Of a DNA stretch of 64,000 nt, positions 53,525-63,735 are shown piece by piece. The first letter of the stretch is position 1. The number at the start of each line of letters is the position of its first letter. This stretch comes from Burkholderiaceae bacterium (GTDB taxonomy: Bacteria > Pseudomonadota > Gammaproteobacteria > Burkholderiales > Burkholderiaceae_E). The DNA is taken from contig JAOSJU010000002.1 of the NCBI GenBank assembly GCA_027493945.1, positions 62,001 to 126,000 on the forward strand. Reading direction: 5' to 3'. A program made the translations under genes and the position numbers. The notes under the pieces are model-generated. The model did not search any database. It saw nothing but the letters and a program-made list of their open reading frames with translations, and was not told the DNA's origin.

Positions 53525-54889
53525 GGACGCCGTCCGCGCCGCCCGCGGTGGCGGTGGTGGGTGCCGGCTGGGCCGGCCTGTCGGCGGCGCTGGCGCTGGC
53601 CGAGGCGGGGCTGAGAGTGACGCTGTTCGAGTCGGCGCCCCAGGCCGGCGGGCGCGCGCGCAGCGTCACGCTGGCCACGCCGCTCGGCCCGATCGCCATC
53701 GACAACGGCCAGCACCTGATCGTCGGCGCGTACCGCGAAACGCTCGATCTGCTCGACAGGCTCGGCGCCGGCCCGCTTTTGCAGCGGCACCGGCTGCACC
53801 TGGTGTCGGCGCGCGGACTGTCGCTGCGCGCCGCGCCGCTGCCGGCACCGCTGCACCTGGCCTGGGGCCTGTTGCGCGGCGGCGGGCTCGCGTGGGGCGA
53901 GCGCGCGGCGATGCTGCGAATGATGCGCGCGCTGCGGCGCACGCGCTGGGAAGTCCCCGCCGACGAGACCGTGGCGGCGCTGCTGGCGCGCCTGCGCCAG
54001 CCGGCGCCCCCTGGTCGCGAAACTGTGGGCACCGCTGTGCGTCGGCGCGCTGAACACGCTGCCCACCCAGGCCTGTGCGCGCAGCTTCGCCGCGGTGCTG
54101 CGCGACACGCTGGGCGCGTCGAGCGGCGCCTGCGACTTCGTCGCGCCCGACGCGCCGCTGGGCGCGCTGCTGCCCGATCCGGGGCTCGCGCGGCTGCGCG
54201 CGCTCGGCGCGACGATCCGGCTGCGCAGCACGGTGCGCGAACTGCGGCCGTCGTCGTCGGGATGGCGGGTCGACGCGGACGAGAGCCCGTTCGCTGCGCT
54301 GTTGCTGGCGCTGCCGCCATGGTCGGCCGCAGCGCCGCTGGGCCGTCTCGGCCTGGACCTCGCCGCGCTGCAGGCGTTCGTGCCCGAGCCGATCGCCACC
54401 GCCTGGGCGCTGTGGCCGTCCGGCGAGGCTCCGCCGCTCGCGCGCTGGCTGATGCTCGACGAGGATCCGGCGCGCGGGCGCTACGGCCAGTGGGTGTTCG
54501 ACCGCGGCGACATCGGCGCGGCGCGCGTGGCCGGCGTCGTGGTGAGCGCGGCGAGCCGGATCGAAGACGTCTCCGCGCAAGCCCTCGCCGAAGGCGTCGC
54601 GGCGCAGCTGCGCGACGCGTTCGGTGGCCCGGCGCCATCGGCGATCCGCGTCGTCACCGAGCGCCGCGCGACCTTCCGCTGCACGCCCGGCCTGCCCCGC
54701 CCGGCCTGCGACCACTATGCCCGCGAAGCGCCCGGACTGTGGCTCGCCGGCGACTGGACCTGGCCGGACTATCCGGCCACGATCGAAGCCGCAGTGCGCA
54801 GCGGCCGGCAAGCCGCTGCCGGCATCATTGCCAGCCTGGGCATGGCGCCGCAGCCGGGGGCTGTTCGCACGACGAACGAGCGCGCGTAA
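53521..54889 (+). CDS. hpnE: Hydroxysqualene dehydroxylase/squalene-associated FAD-dependent desaturase HpnE, frameshifted near 54010
   Basis: AVVGAGWAGLSAALALAEAGLRVTLFESAPQAGGRARSV; C-term GLWLAGDWTWPDYPATIEAAVRSGRQAA. Confidence 0.9.
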
Positions 54890-54908
54890 GCGGGCTCGGC
54901 GCGGATCC

Positions 54909-56268
54909 TCAGCGCCAGGCGGCGTCCAGCGCCTGGTCGATGCGCTTCGAGCCCGATCGCCTCGAGCCCCTCGAAGGCGCGCTTCGGCGCGTTGGCGCGC
55001 GGGATCAGCACCCGCGAGAAGCCGAGCTTGGCCGCCTCGCGCAGCCTCTCCTGGCCGCGCGGCGCGGGACGGATCTCGCCGGCCAGCCCGACCTCGCCGA
55101 AGACCGCGAAGCCGCGCGGCAGCGCGCGGTTCTTCAGCGACGAGACGATCGCGAGCAGCACCGCCAGGTCGGCCGCCGGCTCGCCGATGCGCACCCCGCC
55201 CACCGCGTTGACGAAGACATCCTGGTCGTAGCAGGCGATGCCCGCGTGCCGGTGCAGCACCGCCAGCAACATCGCCAGCCGGTTCTGTTCCAGCCCGACC
55301 GACAGGCGTCGCGGGTTGGGCACGTGCGCGGTGTCGACCAGCGCCTGGATCTCCACCAGCAGCGGGCGGGTGCCCTCCTGCGTGACCAGCACGCAGGAGC
55401 CCGGCACCTGCTCGGCGTGCTGCGACAGGAACAGCGCCGACGGGTTGGCCACCCCGCGCAGGCCGCGATCGGTCATCGCGAACACGCCGAGCTCGTTGAC
55501 CGCGCCGAAGCGGTTCTTGAACGCGCGCACGAGCCGGTACGACGAGTGCGTGTCGCCCTCGAAATAGAGCACCGTGTCGACCATGTGCTCGAGCACCCGC
55601 GGGCCCGCGAGCGTGCCCTCCTTCGTCACGTGGCCGATCATCACCATCGCCACGCCGAGCTGCTTGGACAGGCGGGTGAGCTGCGCGGCGCATTCGCGCA
55701 CCTGCGCGACCGAGCCCGGCGCCGACTGCAACTGCGACGAATACAGCGTCTGGATCGAGTCGACCACCACGACCGCCGGCCGGCGCTGCTGCACGGCGGT
55801 GCAGATGCGCTCGAGCTCGATCTCGGGCAGCAGCGGCAGGCGCGCGTCGCCCGCGCCCAGCCGCTGCGCGCGCAGCGCGACCTGCGAGGCCGACTCCTCG
55901 CCGGTGACGTAGAGCACCTCGAGCGAGGCCGACAGGTGGGCCAGCGCCTGCAGCAGCAGCGTGGACTTGCCGATGCCCGGGTCGCCGCCGATCAGCACCA
56001 CCGAGCCCTCGACCAGCCCGCCGCCGAGCACGCGGTCGAATTCGTCGATGCCGGTGCCGACCCGCCCGGCCTGCTGCGCCGGCACCGCGTCGAGCATCAC
56101 CACCTCCTGGGTGGGCGCGAGCGACTGGTAACGGTGGCCCTCGGCGCTGGCGGCCACCGCGGTCTCGCCGAGCGTGTTCCAGGCGCCGCAGTGCGGACAC
56201 TGCCCCTGCCACTTCGGCGTAGCGCCTCCGCATTCGCCGCAGACGTACTGCGTCTTCGCCCTTGCCAT
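54909..56268 (-). CDS. radA: DNA repair protein RadA, frameshifted near the 3' end (~54941)
   Basis: MARAKTQYVCGECGGATPKWQGQCPHCGAWNTL; LIGGDPGIGKSTLLLQALAHL; C-term LKRIDQALDAAWR* only after removing one base. Confidence 0.93.
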
Positions 56269-56282
56269 CGTCGGCGCCGCGA

Positions 56283-57356
56283 TCAGCCGACTTCGACGCG
56301 CAGCGGCACCCGCTGCGCGAGCGCGCACATCAACTCGTAGCCGATCGTGCCGCTCGCCCGCGCAACCGCGTCGATCGGGACGATCTCGCCCCACAGCTCG
56401 ACCGCCGAGCCGGGGCGCGCGCCCGGCACCGGCCCGAGATCGACCATCAGCATGTCCATCGCGACGCGCCCGACCGTGGCGGTGCGCACGCCGTCGACGG
56501 CCACCGGCGTGCCGCTGGGGGCGTGACGCGGATAGCCATCGGCGTACCCGCAGGCGACCACGCCGATGCGCATCGGCTGCGACGCGCGGAAGGTGGAGCC
56601 GTAGCCGACCGCGTCGCCGGCAACCAGCTCCTGCACGGCGATCAGTCGCGATTCGAACCGCATCGTCGGGCGCAGGCCGAGCGCGCGCGCATCGCCCTCG
56701 CCGAACGGCGTGGCGCCATAGAGCATCACGCCGGGGCGGATCGCGTCGCCGTGCGCGCCGGGCACCTGCAGCGTCGCCGCCGAATTCGCCAGCGAGCGCG
56801 GCGCGGACAGGCCCTCGGCTGCCGCCTCGAAGCGGCGCAACGCGTCGTCGGCGCCGCCGTCGAGGTCGGCATTGGCGAAATGTGTCATCAGCGTCAGCCG
56901 GCTCACCCAGGTCAGTCGGGAGAGCCGGGCGAAGGCCTCGCGAAACGCGTCGTGGCCGAAGCCGAGGCGGTTCATGCCGCTGTTGAACTTCAGGAGCACC
57001 TCGATCGGCGCGGGCTCGGCCAGCGTCTCCAGCCAGTCGACCTGACGGGCCTCGTGCACCACCAGCGACAGCCCCTCGCGCGCCGCCTGGGAAACGTCGA
57101 CGGGATCGAAGGCGCCTTCGAGCATCAGCACCGGGCCGCTCCAGCCCTCGCGGCGCAACTGCGCGGCACCGTCGAACTCGACCAGCGCGAGCCCGTCGGC
57201 CGCGGCGAAGCCGCGCGCCGCGTTGGCCAGCCCGTGGCCGTAGCCGTTGGCCTTGACCACCGCCCAGAGGAATCTGCCCGGTGCCCGCTCGCGCGCGAGG
57301 GCCAGGTTGTGGCGCATCGCAGGAATCGAGACCGTAGCGCGGATCGGACGGGGCAT
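56283..57356 (-). CDS. alr: Alanine racemase
   Basis: MPRPIRATVSIPAMRHNLALARERAPGRFLWAVVKANGYGHGL; IGYELMCALAQRVPLRVE. Confidence 0.94.
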   Translation of the reverse strand: MPRPIRATVSIPAMRHNLALARERAPGRFLWAVVKANGYGHGLANAARGFAAADGLALVEFDGAAQLRREGWSGPVLMLEGAFDPVDVSQAAREGLSLVVHEARQVDWLETLAEPAPIEVLLKFNSGMNRLGFGHDAFREAFARLSRLTWVSRLTLMTHFANADLDGGADDALRRFEAAAEGLSAPRSLANSAATLQVPGAHGDAIRPGVMLYGATPFGEGDARALGLRPTMRFESRLIAVQELVAGDAVGYGSTFRASQPMRIGVVACGYADGYPRHAPSGTPVAVDGVRTATVGRVAMDMLMVDLGPVPGARPGSAVELWGEIVPIDAVARASGTIGYELMCALAQRVPLRVEVG

Positions 57357-57540
57357 CGGGGACAGGCAGGCGGGATGCGTCAACTATACACACGGTCGGG
57401 GCGGATGATCGTGGTATAAACCGACCCGCGCTCAGCATCGGGACCATCGGTCGCACGGCACGGCGCGCCGGCAGACCGGCCAAGCCGCCCGTGAGAGCGG
57501 AAAGCCGGCGCTCGAACGGAGACACGAGAGCCCTTTCCGG

Positions 57541-58803
57541 ATGAAACGCGGCTTCTACACGATCATGGCGGCGCAGTTTTTTTCGTCGCTCGCCGATAAC
57601 GCGCTGCTGATCGCCGCGATCGCGCTACTCATCGAGATGCACGCGCCGGAATGGATGAAGCCGCTGCTCAAGCTGTTCTTCACCGTCTCCTACGTGATGC
57701 TCGCCCCGTTCGTGGGCGCGCTGGCCGACTCGATGCCCAAGGGCCGGGTGATGTTCGCGACCAACCTGGTGAAGATCGTCGGCTGCGCGCTCATGTTCTT
57801 CACGATTCATCCGCTGCTCGCTTATGGGGTCGTCGGCTTCGGCGCGGCGGCGTACTCGCCCGCCAAGTACGGGATCCTCACCGAGCTGCTGCCGCCCGAG
57901 AAGCTGGTCGCCGCGAACGGCTGGATCGAGGGCACCACGGTCAGCTCGATCATCCTGGGCACGGTGCTGGGCGGAGCGCTGATCAGCCCGACGATCGCCG
58001 GGACGCTGCTGGCCTTCGACCTGCCGCTGGTCGACACCGGCATCGACACGCCGGCCGAATCGGCGATCGTGGTGATCGCGGTGTTCTACGCGATCGCCGC
58101 GGCGTTCAACCTCGGCATTCCCGACACCGGCGCGCGTTATCCGCAGCAGGCACGCAATCCGTTCACGCTGATGCGCGAGTTCCTCGGCTGCTGCCGCGTG
58201 CTGTGGAAAGACAAGCTCGGCCAGATCTCGCTGGCAGTGACCACGCTGTTCTGGGGAGCCGGAGCGACGCTGCAGTTCATCGTGCTCGACTGGGCGCGCC
58301 ACGCGCTCGGCCTGCCGCTCAGTCGTGCCGCGATCCTGCAGGGCGTGGTCGCGCTGGGCATCGCAATCGGCGCGGTGTTCGCCGCGCGCGTGGTGCGGCT
58401 GCGCGATTCGCTGCGCGTGCTGCCGGTGGGCGTGGCGATGGGCCTGGTCGTGCCGGCGATGACGCTGGTGTCTTCCGAATGGGTGGCGTTTCCGCTGCTG
58501 GTGCTGGTCGGCGCGATGGCCGGGTTCTTCGTCGTGCCGATGAACGCGCTGCTGCAGCACCGCGGACACGTGCTGATGAGCGCCGGGCATTCGATCGCGG
58601 TGCAGAACTTCAACGAGAACCTGAACATCCTGCTGATGCTCGGACTGTACTCGCTGCTGCTGCGCATGGAGCTCGGCGTGAACCCGGTGATCGTGGTCTT
58701 CGGCGCGTTCGTCGCGCTGACGATGCTCGCGGTGATGCGGCTGCACGCGGCCAACCAGCGCCTCTTCGACTCGGTCGCGCTGATCGGCCAGAGCAAGCAT
58801 TAG
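57541..58803 (+). CDS. lplT: Lysophospholipid transporter LplT (MFS)
   Basis: MKRGFYTIMAAQFFSSLADNALLIAAIALL; YSPAKYGILTELLPPEKLVAANGWIEGTTVSSIILGTVLGG. Confidence 0.9.
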   Translation: MKRGFYTIMAAQFFSSLADNALLIAAIALLIEMHAPEWMKPLLKLFFTVSYVMLAPFVGALADSMPKGRVMFATNLVKIVGCALMFFTIHPLLAYGVVGFGAAAYSPAKYGILTELLPPEKLVAANGWIEGTTVSSIILGTVLGGALISPTIAGTLLAFDLPLVDTGIDTPAESAIVVIAVFYAIAAAFNLGIPDTGARYPQQARNPFTLMREFLGCCRVLWKDKLGQISLAVTTLFWGAGATLQFIVLDWARHALGLPLSRAAILQGVVALGIAIGAVFAARVVRLRDSLRVLPVGVAMGLVVPAMTLVSSEWVAFPLLVLVGAMAGFFVVPMNALLQHRGHVLMSAGHSIAVQNFNENLNILLMLGLYSLLLRMELGVNPVIVVFGAFVALTMLAVMRLHAANQRLFDSVALIGQSKH

Positions 58804-59486
58804 GGCCTGCCCTGCCCTTCGTCGCGCGCCCGGCGCGCCAGGCACAGGTCGGCCCAGGCGCGCGCCTTGTCGGGCGGGCTGCGCAGCAGGTAGGCCGGAT
58901 GGTAGGTGACCACCATCGGGATCGTCCGCTCGCCGATCCGGTAGCGGTGCACGCGCCCGCGAAGGCTGGCGAGCGAGGCTTCGGTGCGCAACAGCGCCTG
59001 AGCGGCGATGCGCCCGACGACCACGATCACCCGCGGCGACACCAGCTCGATCTGGCGCTGGAGGTACGGCTCGCAATGCGCAATCTCGTCGGGCGACGGA
59101 TCGCGGTTGTTCGGCGGCCGGCACTTGAGCACGTTGGCGATGAACACGTCGCGCTCGCGGGACAGGCCGAGCGCGGCCAGCATCTGGTCGAGCAGGCGCC
59201 CGGCGTTGCCCACGAACGGCTCGCCGCGGCGATCTTCCTCGGCGCCAGGCGCCTCGCCGATCACCATCCAGCTGGCGTGCTCGTCGCCGACCCCGAACAC
59301 CGCCTGGGTGCGTGTGTCGCATAGCGCGCAGGCGCGGCACGAAGCCACCGCGGCGCGCAGCGGCGGCCAGTCCATCGCTTCCACCGCGGGCGTCTGCACC
59401 GCGATCGGGTCCCCCGCCCGCTGGCGCAGACGCCAGACGGGCCCGAGCCCGAGCGCTTCCCAGGCGCGTCGCTGCGACTCATTCAT
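58800..59486 (-). CDS. Uracil-DNA glycosylase family 4
   Basis: CRACALCDTRTQAVFGVGDEHASWMVIGEAPGAEEDRRGEPFVGNAGRLLDQML; NVLKCRPPNNRDPSPDEI. Confidence 0.92.
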   Translation of the reverse strand: MNESQRRAWEALGLGPVWRLRQRAGDPIAVQTPAVEAMDWPPLRAAVASCRACALCDTRTQAVFGVGDEHASWMVIGEAPGAEEDRRGEPFVGNAGRLLDQMLAALGLSRERDVFIANVLKCRPPNNRDPSPDEIAHCEPYLQRQIELVSPRVIVVVGRIAAQALLRTEASLASLRGRVHRYRIGERTIPMVVTYHPAYLLRSPPDKARAWADLCLARRARDEGQGRP

Positions 59487-60003
59487 CGTCGAGCCGCCTG
59501 AACATCACCCACGCGTCCTCGCGGGCGCCGTGGGGCGCCGGGTAGTAGCGCTTGCGCACGCCGATCTGCGCGAAGCCGGCGTTGCGGTACAGCGCGATCG
59601 CCGCCTGGTTCGACGGCCTGACTTCGAGCATCATGCCGCGCGCGCCGCGGCGCCAGGCATCGCGCATCAGCCAGTCGAGCATTGCCCGGCCGATGCCACG
59701 GCCGTGCATCGCGCCGGCCACGCTGAGATTGAGCAGGTGCACCTCGTCGGGAATCCACATCACGACGGCGTAGCCCAGCAGTTCCCGCCCGGCCCCTTCG
59801 GCCGCTGCGAAGACCCATGCGTCGTAGCCCGCCGTCAACGAGTCGGCGAAGTTCCCGCGGGTCCAGGGAAACGGATAGATCGCGGATTCGATCTGCATGA
59901 CCGCATCGAGATCGTCAGCGCGCATGCCGCGCACCCGCAGCACCGGGCGCGGCGCCGTCCGCGCATCGGGCGAGGTCTGCGGAAGCTTCGGCAGCGCGCT
60001 CAC
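59479..60003 (-). CDS. rimI: Ribosomal protein S18 alanine N-acetyltransferase
   Basis: RGMRADDLDAVMQIESAIYPFPWTRGNFADSL; AMHGRGIGRAMLDWLMRDAWRRGARGMMLEVRPSNQAAIALYRNAGF. Confidence 0.92.
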   Translation of the reverse strand: MSALPKLPQTSPDARTAPRPVLRVRGMRADDLDAVMQIESAIYPFPWTRGNFADSLTAGYDAWVFAAAEGAGRELLGYAVVMWIPDEVHLLNLSVAGAMHGRGIGRAMLDWLMRDAWRRGARGMMLEVRPSNQAAIALYRNAGFAQIGVRKRYYPAPHGAREDAWVMFRRLDDE

Positions 60004-60009
60004 GGCTTC

Positions 60010-60822
60010 TCAGGCGCGTTGCGCGCGCCGCAGCCGCAGCGCGCGCTGTTCGTCGCGATCGAGAGCGACCTTGTCGCGCACGTAGCGCGGCGCGGCCGCC
60101 GATGCGTCGATCGCCAGCCCCGCGCGCCAGTCGCGCAGCGCAATCTCGGCCAGCGCGTCCGCGCGCACGTACGCCTGCTCGCTCGCAGGCGCGAGCGGCG
60201 CGCGCACGAGCCCGTGATGCGCACTCCATTCGTCGAGCAGACCGAGCGCGCGCCAGGCGTTGCCGCCGGGAAGAACCTGCGCCGGCAGCGGCGCCGCCTC
60301 TTCCGGTCGACGGCCGGCGCCCGGCCAGCATGCGGCGAGCGCAGGCAGGAACCCGGCGCGCGCGACCACGCGCGGCTCGATCAGCGCCTCGCCCCACTGC
60401 GCGTGCCCGTCGAGCCGCAGCCGGTACATCGCGACGTAGAGCTCGTCCATGCGCGCATCGGTCGCCACCAGCACATCGCCCGCGATGCGTCCGCTGGCGC
60501 GCAGCCGCTGCCAGGCGAGCGCGGACAGTGCGTCGACCGGGAGCACAGGGCGGCGCAGCGCGAAGCCCAGCCCCTGCGCCACCGAGCAGCCGATGCGCAG
60601 GCCGGTGAACGAGCCCGGGCCCGCGTCGAAGGCGATCGCATCGATTTCGTCGAGCGCAACGCCGGCACCGCCGCACACTTCGCGAACCATCGCCAGGATG
60701 CGCCCGGACTGCTCGGCGCCGAGCCGTTCCGACAGGCACTCGCTCTCGTCGACGCCGGTGTCGTGACGGTGCAGCGCCACCGAACACCAGTCGCCGGAAG
60801 TCGCGAGCGCGAGCAGGCGCAC
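60010..60822 (-). CDS. tsaB: tRNA threonylcarbamoyladenosine biosynthesis protein TsaB
   Basis: RLLALATSGDWCSVALH; IDAIAFDAGPGSFTGLRIGCSVAQGLGFAL. Confidence 0.9.
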   Translation of the reverse strand: MRLLALATSGDWCSVALHRHDTGVDESECLSERLGAEQSGRILAMVREVCGGAGVALDEIDAIAFDAGPGSFTGLRIGCSVAQGLGFALRRPVLPVDALSALAWQRLRASGRIAGDVLVATDARMDELYVAMYRLRLDGHAQWGEALIEPRVVARAGFLPALAACWPGAGRRPEEAAPLPAQVLPGGNAWRALGLLDEWSAHHGLVRAPLAPASEQAYVRADALAEIALRDWRAGLAIDASAAAPRYVRDKVALDRDEQRALRLRRAQRA

Positions 60823-60963
60823 GCGCGCCTCGGGCGCGCCGTCGGCGACGGGGCGTCTCGGGGGCGAAGCAGGATGCGATGGGGCCACGCGACGAATTCT
60901 ACGGGTCTGCCGGCGCGCTCGCCGCCGCGCCCTGGACACCATCGTCGCCCGCCCATGCGCGGT

Positions 60964-61329
60964 CTAGTCGCGCCGACGCCCCCGCCCGCGACGATCGTCG
61001 GGCCTGGCCTCGCGCAGTTGCTGGCGCAACTGCTCGCGCTCGCTCGGCGACATCCGCTGAGGGCGACGGCCGGGATCGCGTTCGTATCGGCCCTGCTCCG
61101 GCTGCTGCTGCTGGCGCAATTCGCGCCGCATCCGCTCGCGCTCGTCCGGGCTCATTCGCCCGGCGAAGAACGGCTGCGCCACTGCCGCGCCGGCGCCCAG
61201 CGCGAGCACGGCCGCCAGCAGCGTCTTGCCCAGGCGCCGGCGCACCGCCGACCGTGCGTTCGCAGGCAGCCGGCTTCGCGCCGCGCCCGAAGCGTGCGGA
61301 TCGACGAGCATGGGAACTTGCGTGGGCAT
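60964..61329 (-). CDS. Hypothetical exported/membrane-anchored small basic protein with repeated MSPxERExxRxxLR motif
   Basis: Hydrophobic stretch LLAAVLALGAGAAVAQP then two MSP(D/S)ERE... repeats. Confidence 0.6.
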   Translation of the reverse strand: MPTQVPMLVDPHASGAARSRLPANARSAVRRRLGKTLLAAVLALGAGAAVAQPFFAGRMSPDERERMRRELRQQQQPEQGRYERDPGRRPQRMSPSEREQLRQQLREARPDDRRGRGRRRD

Positions 61330-61483
61330 GAGGGCATTCTAGACAGCGCGGGCATCGCGCGCAGCCCTGTCGGCGGTAAACGGTGTAACAGCGGGTAACG
61401 AGTCGCAGCCGGGGCCGCAGCGGATGTTGCAGCCGTGGCGTGCCGGGCGCGCCACGCGCTGCCCCGCGGCTATCATTGCTGCC

Positions 61484-62203
61484 ATGAGCCAAGCCGCCCG
61501 CAAGCTACTGGTCGTCGACGACGACCCGAAACTGCGCGAACTGCTGCGCCGTTACCTGAGCGAGAACCAGTTCGAGGTCAGCCTCGCCCAGGACGCGCCG
61601 TCGATGAACCGCCTGCTGCTGCGCGAGCACTTCGACCTGATCGTGCTCGACCTGATGCTGCCCGGCGAAGACGGCCTGTCGATCGTGCGCCGGCTGCGCG
61701 GCGCCAACGACCGCACGCCGATCGTCATGCTCACCGCGCGCGGCGACGACGTGGACCGCATCATCGGCCTGGAAGTTGGCGCCGACGACTACCTGCCCAA
61801 GCCGTTCAATCCGCGCGAGCTGCTCGCGCGCATCCATGCGGTGCTGCGCCGCCAGCCGCCTGCCGAGCTTCCGGGCGCGCCGTCGGCCGAGCCGATCGAG
61901 GTGAGCTTCGGCCCGTTCCGGCTCGACCTGGCTACGCGCGCGTTCTCGCGCGACGGCCAGCCGGTGCCGCTCACCACCGGCGAATTCTCGGTGCTGAAAG
62001 TGCTGGTGCAGCATGCGCGCACCCCGCTGTCGCGCGAGAAGCTGATGACGCTGGCGCGCGGCCGCGAATACGGCGCCTACGACCGCAGCCTCGACGTTCA
62101 GGTTTCGCGCCTGCGCAAGCTGATCGAGGACGATCCCCAGCAACCCCGCTACATCCAGACCGTCTGGGGCGTCGGCTACGTGTTCGTCCCGGACGGCGCA
62201 TGA
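61484..62203 (+). CDS. ompR: Two-component response regulator OmpR
   Basis: KLLVVDDDPKLRELLRRYLSENQFEV; LEVGADDYLPKPFNPRELLARI; winged-helix C-term. Confidence 0.92.
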   Translation: MSQAARKLLVVDDDPKLRELLRRYLSENQFEVSLAQDAPSMNRLLLREHFDLIVLDLMLPGEDGLSIVRRLRGANDRTPIVMLTARGDDVDRIIGLEVGADDYLPKPFNPRELLARIHAVLRRQPPAELPGAPSAEPIEVSFGPFRLDLATRAFSRDGQPVPLTTGEFSVLKVLVQHARTPLSREKLMTLARGREYGAYDRSLDVQVSRLRKLIEDDPQQPRYIQTVWGVGYVFVPDGA

Positions 62204-63600
62204 GGTCGCAGGCCGCCGACACGGCGGGCGCGCGCGCCCCGGCGCAGCGCATCAGCCTGTTCTGGCGCACCTTCCTGCTGCTCGCGTTGCTGATCGGCGT
62301 CAGCCTCGGAGCGACGCTGGGAATCGCCGGCCTGCTCGACCGCACGCCGCCCGAGCAGCGCCTGGCCTGGGAGGTCGCATCGGTGGTGAACCTGACGCGT
62401 TCGGCGCTGGTGAGCGCCGAGCCCGATCGCCGGCTCGGCCTGCTCGACCAGCTCGCGCACGAAGAGGAAGTTCGGGTCCTGCCGAAGGAGCCCGAGGACC
62501 GCATCGACGACGCCGCCACCGGTCCGCGGCTGCGCGCGCTCGAGCCGCGGCTGCGCCAACTGCTGGGCGCGGGCACGCGCGTGGCCGGCCGCGTGAACGG
62601 CGTGGACGCAGTGTGGATCAGCTTCGAGATCGACGGCGACGACTACTGGCTGATCCTGCCGCGCGCCCGGGTCGAGCGCCAGTTCGGACCGGGGCTCGGC
62701 CTGCTCGGCGTGATCGCCGCGGGCCTGTCGCTGCTCGGAGCGCTGCTCATCTCGCGGCTGGTCAACCGGCCGCTCGCCGACCTGAGCCGCGCGATCGCCC
62801 GACTGAGCCGCGGCCAGGCGCCGCCGCCGTTGGCCGAGCAGGGCCCGACCGAAATCGCCGCGCTCAACCGCCGCTTCAACCGGCTGGCGCGCGACCTGGC
62901 CCGGCTCGACGCCGATCGTTCGCTCGCGCTGGCGGGCATCTCGCACGACATTCGCAGCCCGCTCGCGCGGCTGCGAATGGAGATCGAGCTGGCACCGCTC
63001 GAGGCCGGGCAGCGCGAATCGATGGCCGAGGACATCGAGCGCATCGACCGCATCGTCGGGCAGTTCGTGCAGTACGCGCGGATCGCCGAGCCGCCACGCA
63101 CCGAACGGGTCGACGTCGCAGCGCTGCTCTCGGGCCCGGAGCACGGTTACCGCGCTGCGGTCGAAGCGGGCGAACTGGCACTGGAGATCGACGCGGGCGA
63201 CGCCCTGAACTGGATCGGCGACCCGACCGACCTGCACCGGGCGCTCGCCAACCTGATCGACAACTCGATGCGCTACGGACGCACCGCCGCCGGCAAGCCT
63301 GCGCACGTGCAGCTGCGCGCGCGGCGCTCGGCCGACGGCCTGTCGATCGAGGTGCGCGACCACGGCCCCGGCGTGCCCCCGGCCGACCTCGACCGGCTGC
63401 TCGAACCGTTCGCGCGGATGGACAGCGCGCGCGGCGAAAGCGGCGGCTCCGGGCTCGGGCTGGCGATCGTCGAGCGCCTGGCGCGCCGCTACGGCGGCGG
63501 TTTGCGCCTGCTCAACCTTCCCGCCGGAGGCCTGTCCGCAAGCTTGACCCTGCCCGACTACCGGGGCATGGTTGAGGCCGGGCGCGAATCCGTCCGATAG
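62200..63600 (+). CDS. envZ: Sensor histidine kinase EnvZ
   Basis: HAMP, LAGISHDIRSPLARLRMEIEL, NLIDNSMRYG, GSGLGLAIVERLARRYGG; overlaps ompR stop. Confidence 0.92.
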   Translation: MRSQAADTAGARAPAQRISLFWRTFLLLALLIGVSLGATLGIAGLLDRTPPEQRLAWEVASVVNLTRSALVSAEPDRRLGLLDQLAHEEEVRVLPKEPEDRIDDAATGPRLRALEPRLRQLLGAGTRVAGRVNGVDAVWISFEIDGDDYWLILPRARVERQFGPGLGLLGVIAAGLSLLGALLISRLVNRPLADLSRAIARLSRGQAPPPLAEQGPTEIAALNRRFNRLARDLARLDADRSLALAGISHDIRSPLARLRMEIELAPLEAGQRESMAEDIERIDRIVGQFVQYARIAEPPRTERVDVAALLSGPEHGYRAAVEAGELALEIDAGDALNWIGDPTDLHRALANLIDNSMRYGRTAAGKPAHVQLRARRSADGLSIEVRDHGPGVPPADLDRLLEPFARMDSARGESGGSGLGLAIVERLARRYGGGLRLLNLPAGGLSASLTLPDYRGMVEAGRESVR

Positions 63601-63735
63601 CCCAAGACAATCAATTGCATTTGAATCTCCAATTGGAGTTTCCAATCGAACGTTGATACATTCGATCGGGCCGGCCGCCGCGTCGCGCGCGGCCGAGAGC
63701 ATCCTCCCCCCACCCTTTCGAAAAAGGAGACTTCC

